Assembly: GCF_014836945.1 (NCBI RefSeq)
Contig: NZ_JACSPX010000001.1
Location: forward strand, 124,001-188,000
DNA: 64,000 nt
Source of the DNA: Microbacterium commune
GTDB lineage: Bacteria; Actinomycetota; Actinomycetes; Actinomycetales; Microbacteriaceae
Reading direction: 5' to 3'
The notes under the pieces are model-generated. The model had not been told where the DNA came from, did no database searches, and saw nothing but the letters and a program-made list of their open reading frames with translations. Of the stretch, positions 1 to 9,649 are shown piece after piece. Numbering within the stretch: the first letter of the stretch is position 1; each line of letters starts with the position of its first letter. The translations under genes and the position numbers were made by a program.

Positions 1-58
1 CGGATTCCAGCACGTCACGCAGCAGATCTTCGTAGGGTGTCGGCACGACTGCACTCAT
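1..58 (-). CDS. thyA: Thymidylate synthase, N-terminal fragment cut by window edge
   Basis: Only the first 19 codons lie in the window; the gene runs off the left edge. The visible start reads MSAVVPTPYEDLLRDVLES. The stretch TPYEDLLRxVLE matches the opening of actinobacterial ThyA proteins, which methylate dUMP to dTMP with methylenetetrahydrofolate. The catalytic cysteine and folate-binding regions are outside the window, so the call rests on the N-terminal motif and on position: thyA commonly follows dapB at the end of this housekeeping series, and dapB lies 2 kb away on the same strand. The start is the ATG at 56-58. Confidence 0.75.
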   Translation of the reverse strand, partial: MSAVVPTPYEDLLRDVLES

Positions 59-126
59 GCCAGCAACGATACGTCACGGGATGTCACACTCGGCTGCGAC
101 GGTGTCGTTCGACGTAGCCTCGACGT

Positions 127-552
127 ATGCCTCTGACGACCGCCCTGCTGATGGTGGGAGCCCTGCTGCTCGTGACGGTCGTCATCGGGCTCGTCTGGCG
201 CGCGGGAGACGGGCGCCGTCGTCGCGCAGCGGGCCGCCTGGACGTGAACCGCCTCGGCCTCGAGCCGGGCCGCGCGACCCTCGTCCTCTTCAGTACAGAG
301 ACCTGCGCTCGCTGCCCGCAGGTGCGCCGGATGCTGCATGACGTGCTCGCCGAGCGCGATGCGATCGACGTGCACGATGTCGACCTCACCCGCCGCGCCG
401 ACCTGGCCGCCGAGAACCGCATCCTCAGCACCCCCACGACCCTGCTCGTCGACGCGCAGGCCCGCGTCGCGGCCCGCTTCGTCGGTGTGCCGCGCCGCGA
501 CGACATCATCAGCGCTCTCGACGAGCTGCCCGCCCTCCAGGAGACCGCATGA
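127..552 (+). CDS. Membrane-anchored thioredoxin-family protein
   Basis: A 141-residue protein with one N-terminal membrane segment (about residues 5-25) followed by a short thioredoxin fold. The redox motif is C60-A-R-C63 and the cis-proline loop is T102-P103. The anchor suggests the disulfide-active domain sits at the membrane, probably on the outer face, but topology is inferred. Its stop overlaps the start of the next gene by ATGA, so the two are translationally coupled; thioredoxin-like proteins paired with DUF4395 membrane proteins are a recurring actinobacterial arrangement. The start is supported by TAGCCT at 115-120, six bases before the ATG, which suggests a leaderless transcript. 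The physiological partner is unknown. Confidence 0.8.
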   Translation: MPLTTALLMVGALLLVTVVIGLVWRAGDGRRRRAAGRLDVNRLGLEPGRATLVLFSTETCARCPQVRRMLHDVLAERDAIDVHDVDLTRRADLAAENRILSTPTTLLVDAQARVAARFVGVPRRDDIISALDELPALQETA

Positions 553-1124
553 CCGCACCCGCCGGAATCGACCCGCGGGCTCCGCGCTTCGCCGCATGGA
601 TCACCTCCGCCCTGCTCCTCATCGCAACCGTCCTGGCGTTGACCGGCGTGGCCGCGTCGAGCGCGCAGGCCACGTTCGGGTGGTTCGCCTACCAGCCGCT
701 GTCATCGTCGGTCTTCCCCGGTGATCAGTGGGCGATCGGCACGGCATCCGTCGGCCAGCGGGCATCCGACCCCGGCTTCGTCGTCGCGGCGATCGCTGCG
801 GCGCTGTTCGTGTGGGGGCTCGTCTCTCCGTCGACCTCGCCCTGGGCGGTGCTGTTCCGCACGGCCGTCCGCCCCCGTCTGGCCCCTCCTGCCGACCTCG
901 AGGATCCGCGTCCACCGCGCTTCGCCCAGGGCGTGGGCCTGTTCGTCGTCGGAACGGGGCTGGTGCTGCACCTGGCGGGTGTGCCTCTTGCCCTCCCGAT
1001 CGCCACGGCGGCGGCGTTCGTCGCCGCATTCCTCAACGCGGCGTTCGGCTTCTGCCTGGGCTGCCAGATCTATCTGCTGCTGCAGCGTGCGGGTCTGTTC
1101 GCTCGCAGCGGCGCAGCCACCTGA
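549..1124 (+). CDS. DUF4395 family membrane protein
   Basis: A 191-residue membrane protein with about four hydrophobic segments. It opens with the family signature IDPRxPRFAAW (residues 7-17) and ends with the conserved FGFCLGCQIYLL block, which carries the cysteine pair C169 and C172. The central VRPRLxPPADLEDPxPPRFAQGVG segment (about residues 107-130) is also typical of DUF4395. The start overlaps the stop of the thioredoxin-like gene by four bases. The pairing and the CxxC at a membrane face suggest thiol-disulfide exchange between the two, perhaps in envelope redox homeostasis. No function has been established for the family that I know of, so the role is inference from context. Confidence 0.85.
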   Translation: MTAPAGIDPRAPRFAAWITSALLLIATVLALTGVAASSAQATFGWFAYQPLSSSVFPGDQWAIGTASVGQRASDPGFVVAAIAAALFVWGLVSPSTSPWAVLFRTAVRPRLAPPADLEDPRPPRFAQGVGLFVVGTGLVLHLAGVPLALPIATAAAFVAAFLNAAFGFCLGCQIYLLLQRAGLFARSGAAT

Positions 1125-1211
1125 TCTGTTCCGACGCAGCCCCCGTCTGGATAGGCTGGCCGGGCGACGCGAACCCGCGTGGCGATGCGACGAGCGATTC
1201 TCGGAGGAACA

Positions 1212-1637
1212 ATGACCGTCACCAGCGAAGCCGCGACCACCTGGACCGGATCCCTGATGGAGGGCTCGGGCACCGTGGCCTTCTCGAGCTCGAACCTCGG
1301 CACCTTCCCGATCGACTGGAAGTCGCGCAGCGAAGGATCCGAGTCGACCACGACCCCGGAGGAGCTCATCGCCGCAGCGCACGCCTCGTGCTTCAGCATG
1401 GCGCTCTCGCACGCGCTCGCCGAGAACGGCACCCCGCCTGAGCGTGTGAACACGTCGGCATCGGTCACGTTCAAGCCCGGCACCGGCATCACCGGCAGCC
1501 ACCTGAACGTGAACGCGAGCGTTCCCGGACTCACCCCGGAGAAGTTCCAGGAGATCGCCGAGGGCGCCAAGACCGGATGCCCGGTCTCGCAGGCACTCGC
1601 CGGCATCGAGATCACCCTCGAGGCCAGCCTCGCCTGA
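1212..1637 (+). CDS. OsmC family peroxiredoxin
   Basis: A 141-residue OsmC/Ohr-type thiol peroxidase that reduces organic hydroperoxides in the cytoplasm. The two redox cysteines are present: C60 in AAHASCFSMALSH and C123 in KTGCPVSQAL. The upstream in-frame codon at 1179 was rejected because GGAGGA at 1203-1208 sits at normal distance from the ATG at 1212 and the family N-terminus begins there. The length is that of the OsmC1 subgroup. It stands alone between DUF4395 and the convergent membrane gene. A second, more divergent OsmC protein lies at 62.1-62.5 kb. The exact peroxide substrate cannot be read from sequence. Confidence 0.9.
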   Translation: MTVTSEAATTWTGSLMEGSGTVAFSSSNLGTFPIDWKSRSEGSESTTTPEELIAAAHASCFSMALSHALAENGTPPERVNTSASVTFKPGTGITGSHLNVNASVPGLTPEKFQEIAEGAKTGCPVSQALAGIEITLEASLA

Positions 1638-1646
1638 TCCCCGTCG

Positions 1647-2090
1647 TCAGAGCCGCGTCCGCGAGAGCCTGATCGCCTCGCGGATGCTGGCTCTGGCATC
1701 CTTCCGCCGCCCGGCGGCATCCTGCACCACACCCAGGCGGTATCGGGCGCGCCAGTCGCCCGGCTCCGACTGCACAGCCGCGCCGTACTGCGCGATCAGC
1801 GGCTCGATGTCCTCGCGCATCAGGCGACCGCTCGGTGTCAGACGCTCTGGAGCCTCGGGCATGCCGCCCTCTGCGTCGAGCGTGCGTCCCAGCCGATCCG
1901 CAGCGAAGCCGAAGATGAGCTCGCGCACCAGCGCCCACGCTCCGATCGGGGCGATCACGATCAACGCGATGGCCATCCCGATCGCCACCGGCGTCGCCAC
2001 GCGGAGGAACATCACCGCCAGCCAGCCCGCGACCACGACGTAGAGCAGCAGCGCCGCGGCCATCACGGCCACCCCGATGCGTGAGCTCAC
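1647..2090 (-). CDS. Small membrane protein with C-terminal TPR-like segment
   Basis: A 147-residue protein with two hydrophobic segments in the first half (about residues 5-30 and 33-60) and a soluble tail. The end of the tail, GDWRARYRLGVVQDAAGRRKDA, looks like a single TPR-type helical hairpin. I do not recognise a named family. The GTG start at 2088-2090 overlaps the dapB stop as GTGA, and the longer open frame upstream is out-of-frame dapB sequence, so this start is well supported. Translational coupling to dapB is likely, but a lysine-pathway role is not implied by the sequence. Confidence 0.75.
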   Translation of the reverse strand: MSSRIGVAVMAAALLLYVVVAGWLAVMFLRVATPVAIGMAIALIVIAPIGAWALVRELIFGFAADRLGRTLDAEGGMPEAPERLTPSGRLMREDIEPLIAQYGAAVQSEPGDWRARYRLGVVQDAAGRRKDARASIREAIRLSRTRL

Positions 2091-2833
2091 GCGCGGGCCC
2101 TGATGCCGATGTCGACGATGTTCTCCAGCCCGACGACGACCCCCCGCGCGTCGCGCGCGAATGGAACCGCGAGCCGGATCCCCGGGGCGTAGGCCGCCGC
2201 GGAGTCGACCGTGTCGTGCACGATCGTCAGCGTCTCTCCCGGGCCCGACAGGATGGCCTCCTGCCTGGCGATGACACCCGGGCGACGCAGCGAGTGCACG
2301 GGCACGCCGGCGACCTGCTGTCCGCGGGCCCGCTGGTCGACGTGCGGCGCCTGGAACGGGCCCTGCGCCTCGCGCGCGGCGGTCATCAGCTCGGCGGTGC
2401 GCACCGCGGTGCCGCTGGGCGAGTCGATCTTGCGATCGTGATGCGCCTCGATGATCTCCGCGGAGGCGAAGAACGGGGCGGCTGCGGCTGCCAGGGCCGA
2501 CCCCAGCGCGGAGCCCAGGGAGAAGTTCGGGATGAACACCGCACCGGTGCCGGCGGCGTCGACCAGTGAGCGCACCGGCGCGATGCGCTCCTGCGACCAT
2601 CCTGAGGTGCCGACGAGCACGTTGATGCCGCGCTGCACTGCCGCTCGGACCACGTCGATGCTCACCGCGGGGATCGAGGCGTCGATGACGAGATCGGCGC
2701 CGTCCATCTCGGCCAGGTCGCTGCCCGACCCGAGCACGGAGCGCACCTCGAAACCGTCGAGCTGGTCGATCACCCCGTGGATGATGCGTCCGAGGGAGCC
2801 TGTACCGCCGACGAGGGCGACCTGTGTCGTCAT
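2087..2833 (-). CDS. dapB: 4-hydroxy-tetrahydrodipicolinate reductase
   Basis: This cytoplasmic enzyme reduces hydroxy-tetrahydrodipicolinate to tetrahydrodipicolinate with NAD(P)H in the diaminopimelate/lysine pathway. The 248-residue protein has the nucleotide-binding loop VGGTGSLG (8-15). The active-site block EAHHDRKIDSPSGTA (129-143) gives H131/H132 and K135. Length and motifs are normal. A TAGACT hexamer at 2840-2845 lies exactly six bases before the ATG, indicating a leaderless transcript. The downstream membrane protein overlaps its stop by four bases. It is part of the minus-strand housekeeping series that includes pnp and thyA. Confidence 0.95.
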   Translation of the reverse strand: MTTQVALVGGTGSLGRIIHGVIDQLDGFEVRSVLGSGSDLAEMDGADLVIDASIPAVSIDVVRAAVQRGINVLVGTSGWSQERIAPVRSLVDAAGTGAVFIPNFSLGSALGSALAAAAAPFFASAEIIEAHHDRKIDSPSGTAVRTAELMTAAREAQGPFQAPHVDQRARGQQVAGVPVHSLRRPGVIARQEAILSGPGETLTIVHDTVDSAAAYAPGIRLAVPFARDARGVVVGLENIVDIGIRARA

Positions 2834-2894
2834 GATCCCAGTCTAGATTCGACCGCCGCGCTGATCTGTCGTGATGACCCGGGGCGTCGGCGAG

Positions 2895-3497
2895 TCAGAC
2901 GAGGGCGCCCTCGGGCAGCCCGGTGCGCAGCTCCATCGGCAGATGGCCGAGGTCGTTGTGGCTGAGCAGCGTCCATGGCCGCCCCTGCTTCTGGGCGATC
3001 ACGGTGAGCCCGCAGTGCGCCTGGTTGAGGGTCATCCACCGCCAGTCCGGGGCACCGAGCACCTCGCGCACGAACCACGAGATGACGAAGTTGTGGGTGA
3101 TCAGCACCTCGTGCACGTCGCCGTTGCGGCGCCGCAGGAACTCGCCGACCGCATCGGCCATCTGCGCCGAGCCCGCCTCGATCTCGGCATCGCTGACAGA
3201 CCCGAAGAACGGCTCGTACACCGATGGCACGTCCTCGTTCATGCCGCTGGGAACGCAGTCGAAGAGCAGAGCCGACGGCACCGGGTCGACCGACGGCAGC
3301 CGCGCCGCGATCGCGCGTGCCGTCTCGGCGGCACGCAGCAGCGGGGAATGCCAGACGGCATCGAGCGGCAGACCGGACAGGCGATCGGCGATCAGCTCCG
3401 CCTGACGCTGCCCTCGGGGCGAAAGGGGTCCGTCATCGACGCCGTGCTCGGCGTCCTGATGCTCACCGTGTCTGACCAGATATATGTAGTGCGTCAC
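2895..3497 (-). CDS. Histidine phosphatase family protein
   Basis: A 200-residue phosphoglycerate mutase-like phosphatase. The catalytic RHGE motif is at residues 9-12, with H10 as the phosphoacceptor, and the second active-site histidine is H135 in LITHN. The Arg/Glu pocket residues follow in SPLLRAAETAR (51-61). The start is a GTG at 3495-3497. About 50 bases upstream there is a TAAGCT hexamer followed by a small CCCCTCCGAGGGG hairpin in the leader. Members act on varied phosphoesters, so the substrate is unknown. It is separated from dapB by a short gap and is probably its own transcription unit. Confidence 0.85.
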   Translation of the reverse strand: MTHYIYLVRHGEHQDAEHGVDDGPLSPRGQRQAELIADRLSGLPLDAVWHSPLLRAAETARAIAARLPSVDPVPSALLFDCVPSGMNEDVPSVYEPFFGSVSDAEIEAGSAQMADAVGEFLRRRNGDVHEVLITHNFVISWFVREVLGAPDWRWMTLNQAHCGLTVIAQKQGRPWTLLSHNDLGHLPMELRTGLPEGALV

Positions 3498-3600
3498 TGC
3501 CCGCTCACTTCAGCCCTTCCCCCTCGGAGGGGCGATTCCAGCTTAGGTCACCCCGCCGACACGCCGCCCAGGCGCGGCGCGATCCGCGCGGACTGCGCGT

Positions 3601-4635
3601 TCAGTCACCGGCGCGGGTGAGCTCGGCGACCTGCGAGCGCAGCAGGGAGACGCCTGCTCCCTGCATGAGCTCCTCGACGTGCTGGGGGGCGAATGCGTTC
3701 ACGATCGGCGCCACCACCGTGCGCTGCGCGAGCAGCCAGGCGATCGACACGGCCGCGACGGGAACCGACAGCTCGGCGGCGACGCGGTCGAGCACCCGCA
3801 GCACGCGGATGCCACGGCGGTTGAGGTTGCCCTTCATCTGCTCGCCGCGGACGCCCACGGCCGCGGACTTGCTGCGGTGCTGACCGGAGAGGAATCCATG
3901 CTCGAGCGCGTGCGAAGGCGTGACGGCGAGGTTCTGAGCGCCGGCGACCAGGCGCAGATCGCCCTCGAATCCGCGCCGCCGCACGAGGTTGTACGGCTCG
4001 TCGACCACCTCGATGCGCGGATATCCGGCGGAGGCGAGGATCCTCGCCTCGACGAGGCGCTCCGCGGGGAAGCGGAACGCGCCCACCGAGCGGATCTTCC
4101 CCGCGTCGCGCAGCCACTCCACCGTGGCGAGGGTGTCCTCCAGCACCGAGCTGCTGTCGAGCGTGGCATCCAGGTACACCACATCGATGCAGTCGACGGC
4201 GAGTCGCGTGAGCGAGCCCTCGACCGCGCGCACGAGGTTCACCGAGCCGAGACCCGGGTTGTCGGCGTGGGATCCGATGCGGACACCCAGGCTGATGCGG
4301 TCGCGCAGGCCGCGGGCTCGAAGCCACTGCCCGATGATGTGCTCGCTTCGACCGCCGGAGAACCCGTCGGCGGTGTGCACCGCGTTGCCGCCGAACTCGA
4401 CGTAGCGGTCGAGGATCGCGCTGCTGGTGTGCTGATCGATGCTCCAGCCGAACTCGGCGGCGCCGAGCATGAGCGGGAAGATCGAGAGTCCGGTCTCGCC
4501 GAGAGGCACCCGGATGCCCTCCCCCACACCGGGCCCAACCACGGGAATCGGCGCGGAGGGATGCGAGTCGAGGCCGGGCGCGGTGCTGGTCGGCGCGCCC
4601 GCCGTGCCGGCCGTCCCTGTACCGAAGAGATTCAC
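3601..4635 (-). CDS. Aldo/keto reductase-like protein with degenerate catalytic tetrad
   Basis: A 344-residue protein with the TIM-barrel layout of aldo/keto reductases, including GGRSEHIIGQWL (95-105) and a C-terminal cofactor-like region. All four catalytic positions are changed: the Asp of DTAD is H87, the Tyr is F92, the Lys is R119 and the His is D156. A normal Asp-Tyr-Lys-His reductase mechanism is therefore not expected. It may be a non-catalytic NADPH sensor, a subunit, or an enzyme of different chemistry. The first 40 residues are Gly/Thr/Pro-rich and not conserved. I chose GTG 4635 because a GGGGGTGG element precedes it; GTG 4659 is in frame but its SD is too close. Confidence 0.8.
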   Translation of the reverse strand: MNLFGTGTAGTAGAPTSTAPGLDSHPSAPIPVVGPGVGEGIRVPLGETGLSIFPLMLGAAEFGWSIDQHTSSAILDRYVEFGGNAVHTADGFSGGRSEHIIGQWLRARGLRDRISLGVRIGSHADNPGLGSVNLVRAVEGSLTRLAVDCIDVVYLDATLDSSSVLEDTLATVEWLRDAGKIRSVGAFRFPAERLVEARILASAGYPRIEVVDEPYNLVRRRGFEGDLRLVAGAQNLAVTPSHALEHGFLSGQHRSKSAAVGVRGEQMKGNLNRRGIRVLRVLDRVAAELSVPVAAVSIAWLLAQRTVVAPIVNAFAPQHVEELMQGAGVSLLRSQVAELTRAGD

Positions 4636-4765
4636 ATCGCCACCCCCGTAGCTGCGCACCTCCGGTGCGTACTTCGAGGGTAGGCGAGCGCGCGCAGGGT
4701 TCAGGTCACCACAGCATCACCGGCGCGAAGTTCTCGTAACGGTTCGATCACATCGGATACGAAGA

Positions 4766-4803
4766 AACCCGGGATCGCGGCGGTGGGCGCACGATCCCGG
4801 GTT
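4766..4803 (-). terminator. Terminator hairpin downstream of pnp
   Basis: A perfect 12-bp inverted repeat (4766-4777 with 4792-4803, arm AACCCGGGATCG) with a 14-nt loop, about 40 bases after the pnp stop. On the minus strand the hairpin is followed by a pyrimidine-rich TTCTTC, so it is probably the pnp transcript end. Confidence 0.7.
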
Positions 4804-4842
4804 CCTCGGTCATGGATGCCGCTCAGCGGGCATCCGCACGGC

Positions 4843-7110
<2,268 letters not shown>

Positions 7111-7444
7111 GAGGTCTCTCCTTCTTTGTTTAGGCTCGCTCGCCCGTGTGGCGCGCGAGTTCTCGCGAAGGAGCGGATGCGGGCAGATATAAGCGCGCGG
7201 GGATCCCCGCCGATCTCGCCTGCGCTGGCCACCAGTAGAAGATCACCCGGCGCCGTGCGCGACGAGGAACCCACCACAGGGGACCAGCTTCTCAGCCGAC
7301 CGCTCCGTGAATCGATGTGAAGTTGTGCGGCGCAGAGTGCACCACGATCGATCCTATCAGTCAGGGCGTCCAGGCCGTGTTCTCGCGGCGCGATGCGGAA
7401 GGGCTCGCCGCCGGAGTGCGCCGTCTTCGCCTAGGCTGACGATC
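7111..7444. promoter_or_regulatory. Divergent intergenic region and long pnp leader
   Basis: This is the only gap above 300 bases. Reading toward pnp, TAGGAT near 7352-7357 is a possible -10 that would give a leader of over 200 nt; a nearer TATATC near 7186-7191 would give a shorter one. The leader contains two perfect palindromes, CGCGAGTTCTCGCG at 7154-7167 and GCGGGGATCCCCGC at 7197-7210. In other bacteria pnp is autoregulated through a leader stem-loop, so these may serve a similar role. On the plus side, TAGGCT at 7432-7437 serves the DUF5302 gene. I see no further gene in the gap. Confidence 0.45.
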
Positions 7445-7618
7445 ATGAGCGAAGACAAGGCAGTCTCATCCGATGAGATGAAGCGCAAGTTCAGGGAAGC
7501 GCTCGACAAGAAGAACGCGCAGAGCCGGGGCGGAGAGGCGCACCTGGACGGCGACTCCGCCGTTCATGGCACTCACGCGCCGCAGATGAAGCGCGAGTTC
7601 CGCCGCAAGAGCGGCTGA
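7445..7618 (+). CDS. DUF5302 small charged protein
   Basis: A 57-residue hydrophilic protein with many Lys, Arg, Asp and Glu residues and no membrane segment. It opens with SSDEMKRKFREALDKKNAQ and closes with a basic QMKREFRRKSG tail, matching the actinobacterial DUF5302 family of unknown function. The start at 7445 is chosen because TAGGCT (7432-7437) lies seven bases before this ATG, indicating a leaderless transcript; the longer upstream frame has no family similarity. A strong hairpin follows the stop at once. It may bind nucleic acid or a protein through the basic ends, but that is speculation. Confidence 0.85.
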   Translation: MSEDKAVSSDEMKRKFREALDKKNAQSRGGEAHLDGDSAVHGTHAPQMKREFRRKSG

Positions 7619-7632
7619 GCTGCTTCCGCGGT

Positions 7633-7662
7633 GATGGCCGCGGCAGGGATGCCGCGGCCATC
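7633..7662. terminator. Bidirectional terminator hairpin
   Basis: A perfect 12-bp stem (7633-7644 with 7651-7662, arm GATGGCCGCGGC) with a 6-nt loop, between the convergent DUF5302 gene and the FMN reductase gene. It can end transcription from both sides. Confidence 0.75.
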
Positions 7663-7667
7663 GTCGT

Positions 7668-8312
7668 TCACTCCCCCGCGAGCCCGCCGAGCATGTGCCC
7701 GAACGAACGCCCCTCGCCCAGGTAGGTCGCGGGATCGTACGGGTCGGCCACCTCGGCGACTCCTCGTCTGGCGATCGCCTCGGCGAGCTCGCGTGCGCCC
7801 TTCTCGACGCGCTTGGCGAGAGGTGCCACCTCGTCGCCGGCGCCGCCCCAGTCGCTCGACGCGGCGAACACGCCGGTCGACACGGCTTCGGCATGCAGAT
7901 ACGCGAACAGCGGTCGGATCGCGTAGTCGATCGCCAGCGAGTGCCGTGCGGTTCCGGCGTTCGCACCGATGAGCACGGGCATGCCGGTCAGGGCGTCCGG
8001 GTCGAGGACGTCGATGAACGACTTGAAGAGGCCGGAGTAGCTCGTCGAGAAGATCGGCGTCACCGCGATCAGCGCATCGGCGGAGACGACCGTGTTGATC
8101 GCGGTCTCCAGCGCCGGCGGCGCGAAGCCGGTCAGCAGGTTGTTCGTGATGTCGTGCGCGAGGTCACGCAGCTCGATGACGTCGACCTTCACATCGATGT
8201 CCCGCTCGCGCAGGGCCCGCGCGGTCTCGGCGGCCAGGCGGTCGGCGAGCATCCGCGTCGACGAGGGGTTCGACAGGCCGGCCGAGACGACGGCGATGCG
8301 GCGCTCGCTCAT
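7668..8312 (-). CDS. FMN reductase, CE1759 type
   Basis: A 214-residue flavodoxin-fold NAD(P)H:FMN reductase. The flavin-phosphate loop is SNPSSTR near the N-terminus, and the TPIFSTSYSGLFKSFIDVL block (about 103-121) is characteristic of the family. The ATG at 8310-8312 starts one base after the stop of the luciferase-like gene, so the two are co-transcribed. This subgroup is known to occur beside CE1758-type luciferase-like monooxygenases and presumably supplies reduced FMN to its partner. A longer upstream frame reads through the neighbour in another frame and is rejected. The physiological substrate of the pair is unknown. Confidence 0.85.
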   Translation of the reverse strand: MSERRIAVVSAGLSNPSSTRMLADRLAAETARALRERDIDVKVDVIELRDLAHDITNNLLTGFAPPALETAINTVVSADALIAVTPIFSTSYSGLFKSFIDVLDPDALTGMPVLIGANAGTARHSLAIDYAIRPLFAYLHAEAVSTGVFAASSDWGGAGDEVAPLAKRVEKGARELAEAIARRGVAEVADPYDPATYLGEGRSFGHMLGGLAGE

Positions 8313-8313
8313 C

Positions 8314-9531
8314 TCAGGCCCCCTTCCGGCCGAGGCCGAACGCCGCACCGACGGGTGCAGGGGCGTCCTGATACGGGGATCCGGCGGTGAGGTTGTCTCC
8401 GCGGTTGGCGGACGGACGCGCCTGTCGCGAGGGCCCGTCGCCGTACACCGCGCGCACCCGAGCGGCGTGCGTGGGCGCATCCGGCACACTCTCCGGACGG
8501 TTCTTCGCGAGCTCGCGACGCAGCACCGGCACCACCTCGCCGCCCAGGATGTCGAGCTGCTCGAGCACCGTCTTCAGCGGCAGACCGGCGTGATCGATGA
8601 GGAACAGCTGACGCTGGAAGTCACCGAACGTGTCGCGCATCGACGCGTAGCGGTCGATGACCTGCTGGGGCGACCCGACCGTCAGCGGCGTCATCTCGGT
8701 GAAGTCCTCCATGCTGGGGCCGTGGCCGTAGACCGGCGCGTTGTCGAAGTAGGGGCGGAACTGCGTGACCGCGTCCTGGGAGTTCGCGGCCATGAACACC
8801 TGTCCCCCGATGCCGACCATCGCCTGCTCCGGCGTGCCGTGGCCGTAGTGGGCGTACCGCTGCCGGTACAGCTCGATGAGGCGCTGGTAGTGCTCCTTGG
8901 GCCAGAAGATGTTGTTCGCGAAGAATCCGTCGCCGTAGTACGCGGCCTGCTCGGCGATCTCGGGAGTGCGGATGGATCCGTGCCAGACGAACGGCGCCAC
9001 GCCGTCCAGCGGGCGCGGGGTGGCGGTGAAGCCCTGCAGAGAGGTGCGGAACTTCCCCTCCCAGTCGACGACGTCCTCGTCCCACAGCTTGCGCAGCAGC
9101 GCGTAGTTCTCGATCGCGAGCGGCAGCCCCTGGCGGATGTCCTTGCCGAACCACGGATACACCGGGCCGGTGTTGCCGCGGCCGAGCATGAGGTCCATGC
9201 GCCCGTCCGTGACGTGCTGCAGCATGGCGTACTCCTCGGCGAGGCGCACCGGGTCGTTCGTGGTGATCAGGGTCGTCGAGGTCGACACGATCAGCCGTTC
9301 GGTCTGCGCCGCGACGTGCGCGAGGAACGTCGTCGGGCTCGACGACCAGAACGGCGGGTTGTGGTGCTCGCCGATGGCGAAGACGTCCAGACCTACCTCC
9401 TCGGCGTGCCTGGCGATCGCGGCGGTCGCCTTGATGCGCTCGGCCTCACTCGGGGTCACTCCGGTCGTCGGATCCTGCGTGATGTCGCTGACCGACATGA
9501 TGCCGAACTGCACCGCGTTCTGCTCGTTCAC
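8314..9531 (-). CDS. LLM class flavin-dependent monooxygenase, CE1758 type
   Basis: A 405-residue bacterial-luciferase-like TIM-barrel protein that would use FMNH2 and O2. The opening QFGIMSVSD, the AIGEHHNPPF block and LMLGRGNTGPVYPWFG are typical of the CE1758 group. The C-terminal 60 residues are Pro/Gly/Ala-rich and look disordered. I place the start at GTG 9531, with GGAG eight bases upstream; GTG 9540 is also possible. The reductase gene follows after one base, making a two-component monooxygenase. Two palindromes upstream (9549-9568 and 9573-9584) suggest a local repressor. Substrate unknown; oxidation of xenobiotic or sulfur compounds is a common guess for such enzymes. Confidence 0.85.
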   Translation of the reverse strand: MNEQNAVQFGIMSVSDITQDPTTGVTPSEAERIKATAAIARHAEEVGLDVFAIGEHHNPPFWSSSPTTFLAHVAAQTERLIVSTSTTLITTNDPVRLAEEYAMLQHVTDGRMDLMLGRGNTGPVYPWFGKDIRQGLPLAIENYALLRKLWDEDVVDWEGKFRTSLQGFTATPRPLDGVAPFVWHGSIRTPEIAEQAAYYGDGFFANNIFWPKEHYQRLIELYRQRYAHYGHGTPEQAMVGIGGQVFMAANSQDAVTQFRPYFDNAPVYGHGPSMEDFTEMTPLTVGSPQQVIDRYASMRDTFGDFQRQLFLIDHAGLPLKTVLEQLDILGGEVVPVLRRELAKNRPESVPDAPTHAARVRAVYGDGPSRQARPSANRGDNLTAGSPYQDAPAPVGAAFGLGRKGA

Positions 9532-9548
9532 TGTTCTCACTCCGCTTC

Positions 9549-9584
9549 CGGATGCACGGGTGCATCCGTTCTATTCATTTGAAT
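9549..9584. promoter_or_regulatory. Two adjacent palindromes upstream of the flavin monooxygenase
   Basis: The first is a 9-bp inverted repeat CGGATGCAC/GTGCATCCG with a 2-nt spacer (9549-9568). The second is ATTCA/TGAAT type, ATTCATTTGAAT, at 9573-9584, notably AT-rich for this genome. They lie between divergent start codons and look like operators for a dimeric regulator, possibly MarR-like, but no regulator is encoded nearby. Confidence 0.4.
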
Positions 9585-9649
9585 GTACTTGATGGAACGC
9601 CGAGGCAGCCACTTTATTCCCGCACACCCGCAGGCGCTAACCTCGTGCC

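Noticed and set aside
7197-7210. Palindrome GCGGGGATCCCCGC as an insertion-sequence end or attachment site
   Set aside because: There is no partner repeat, target duplication or transposase; it is more simply part of the pnp leader.
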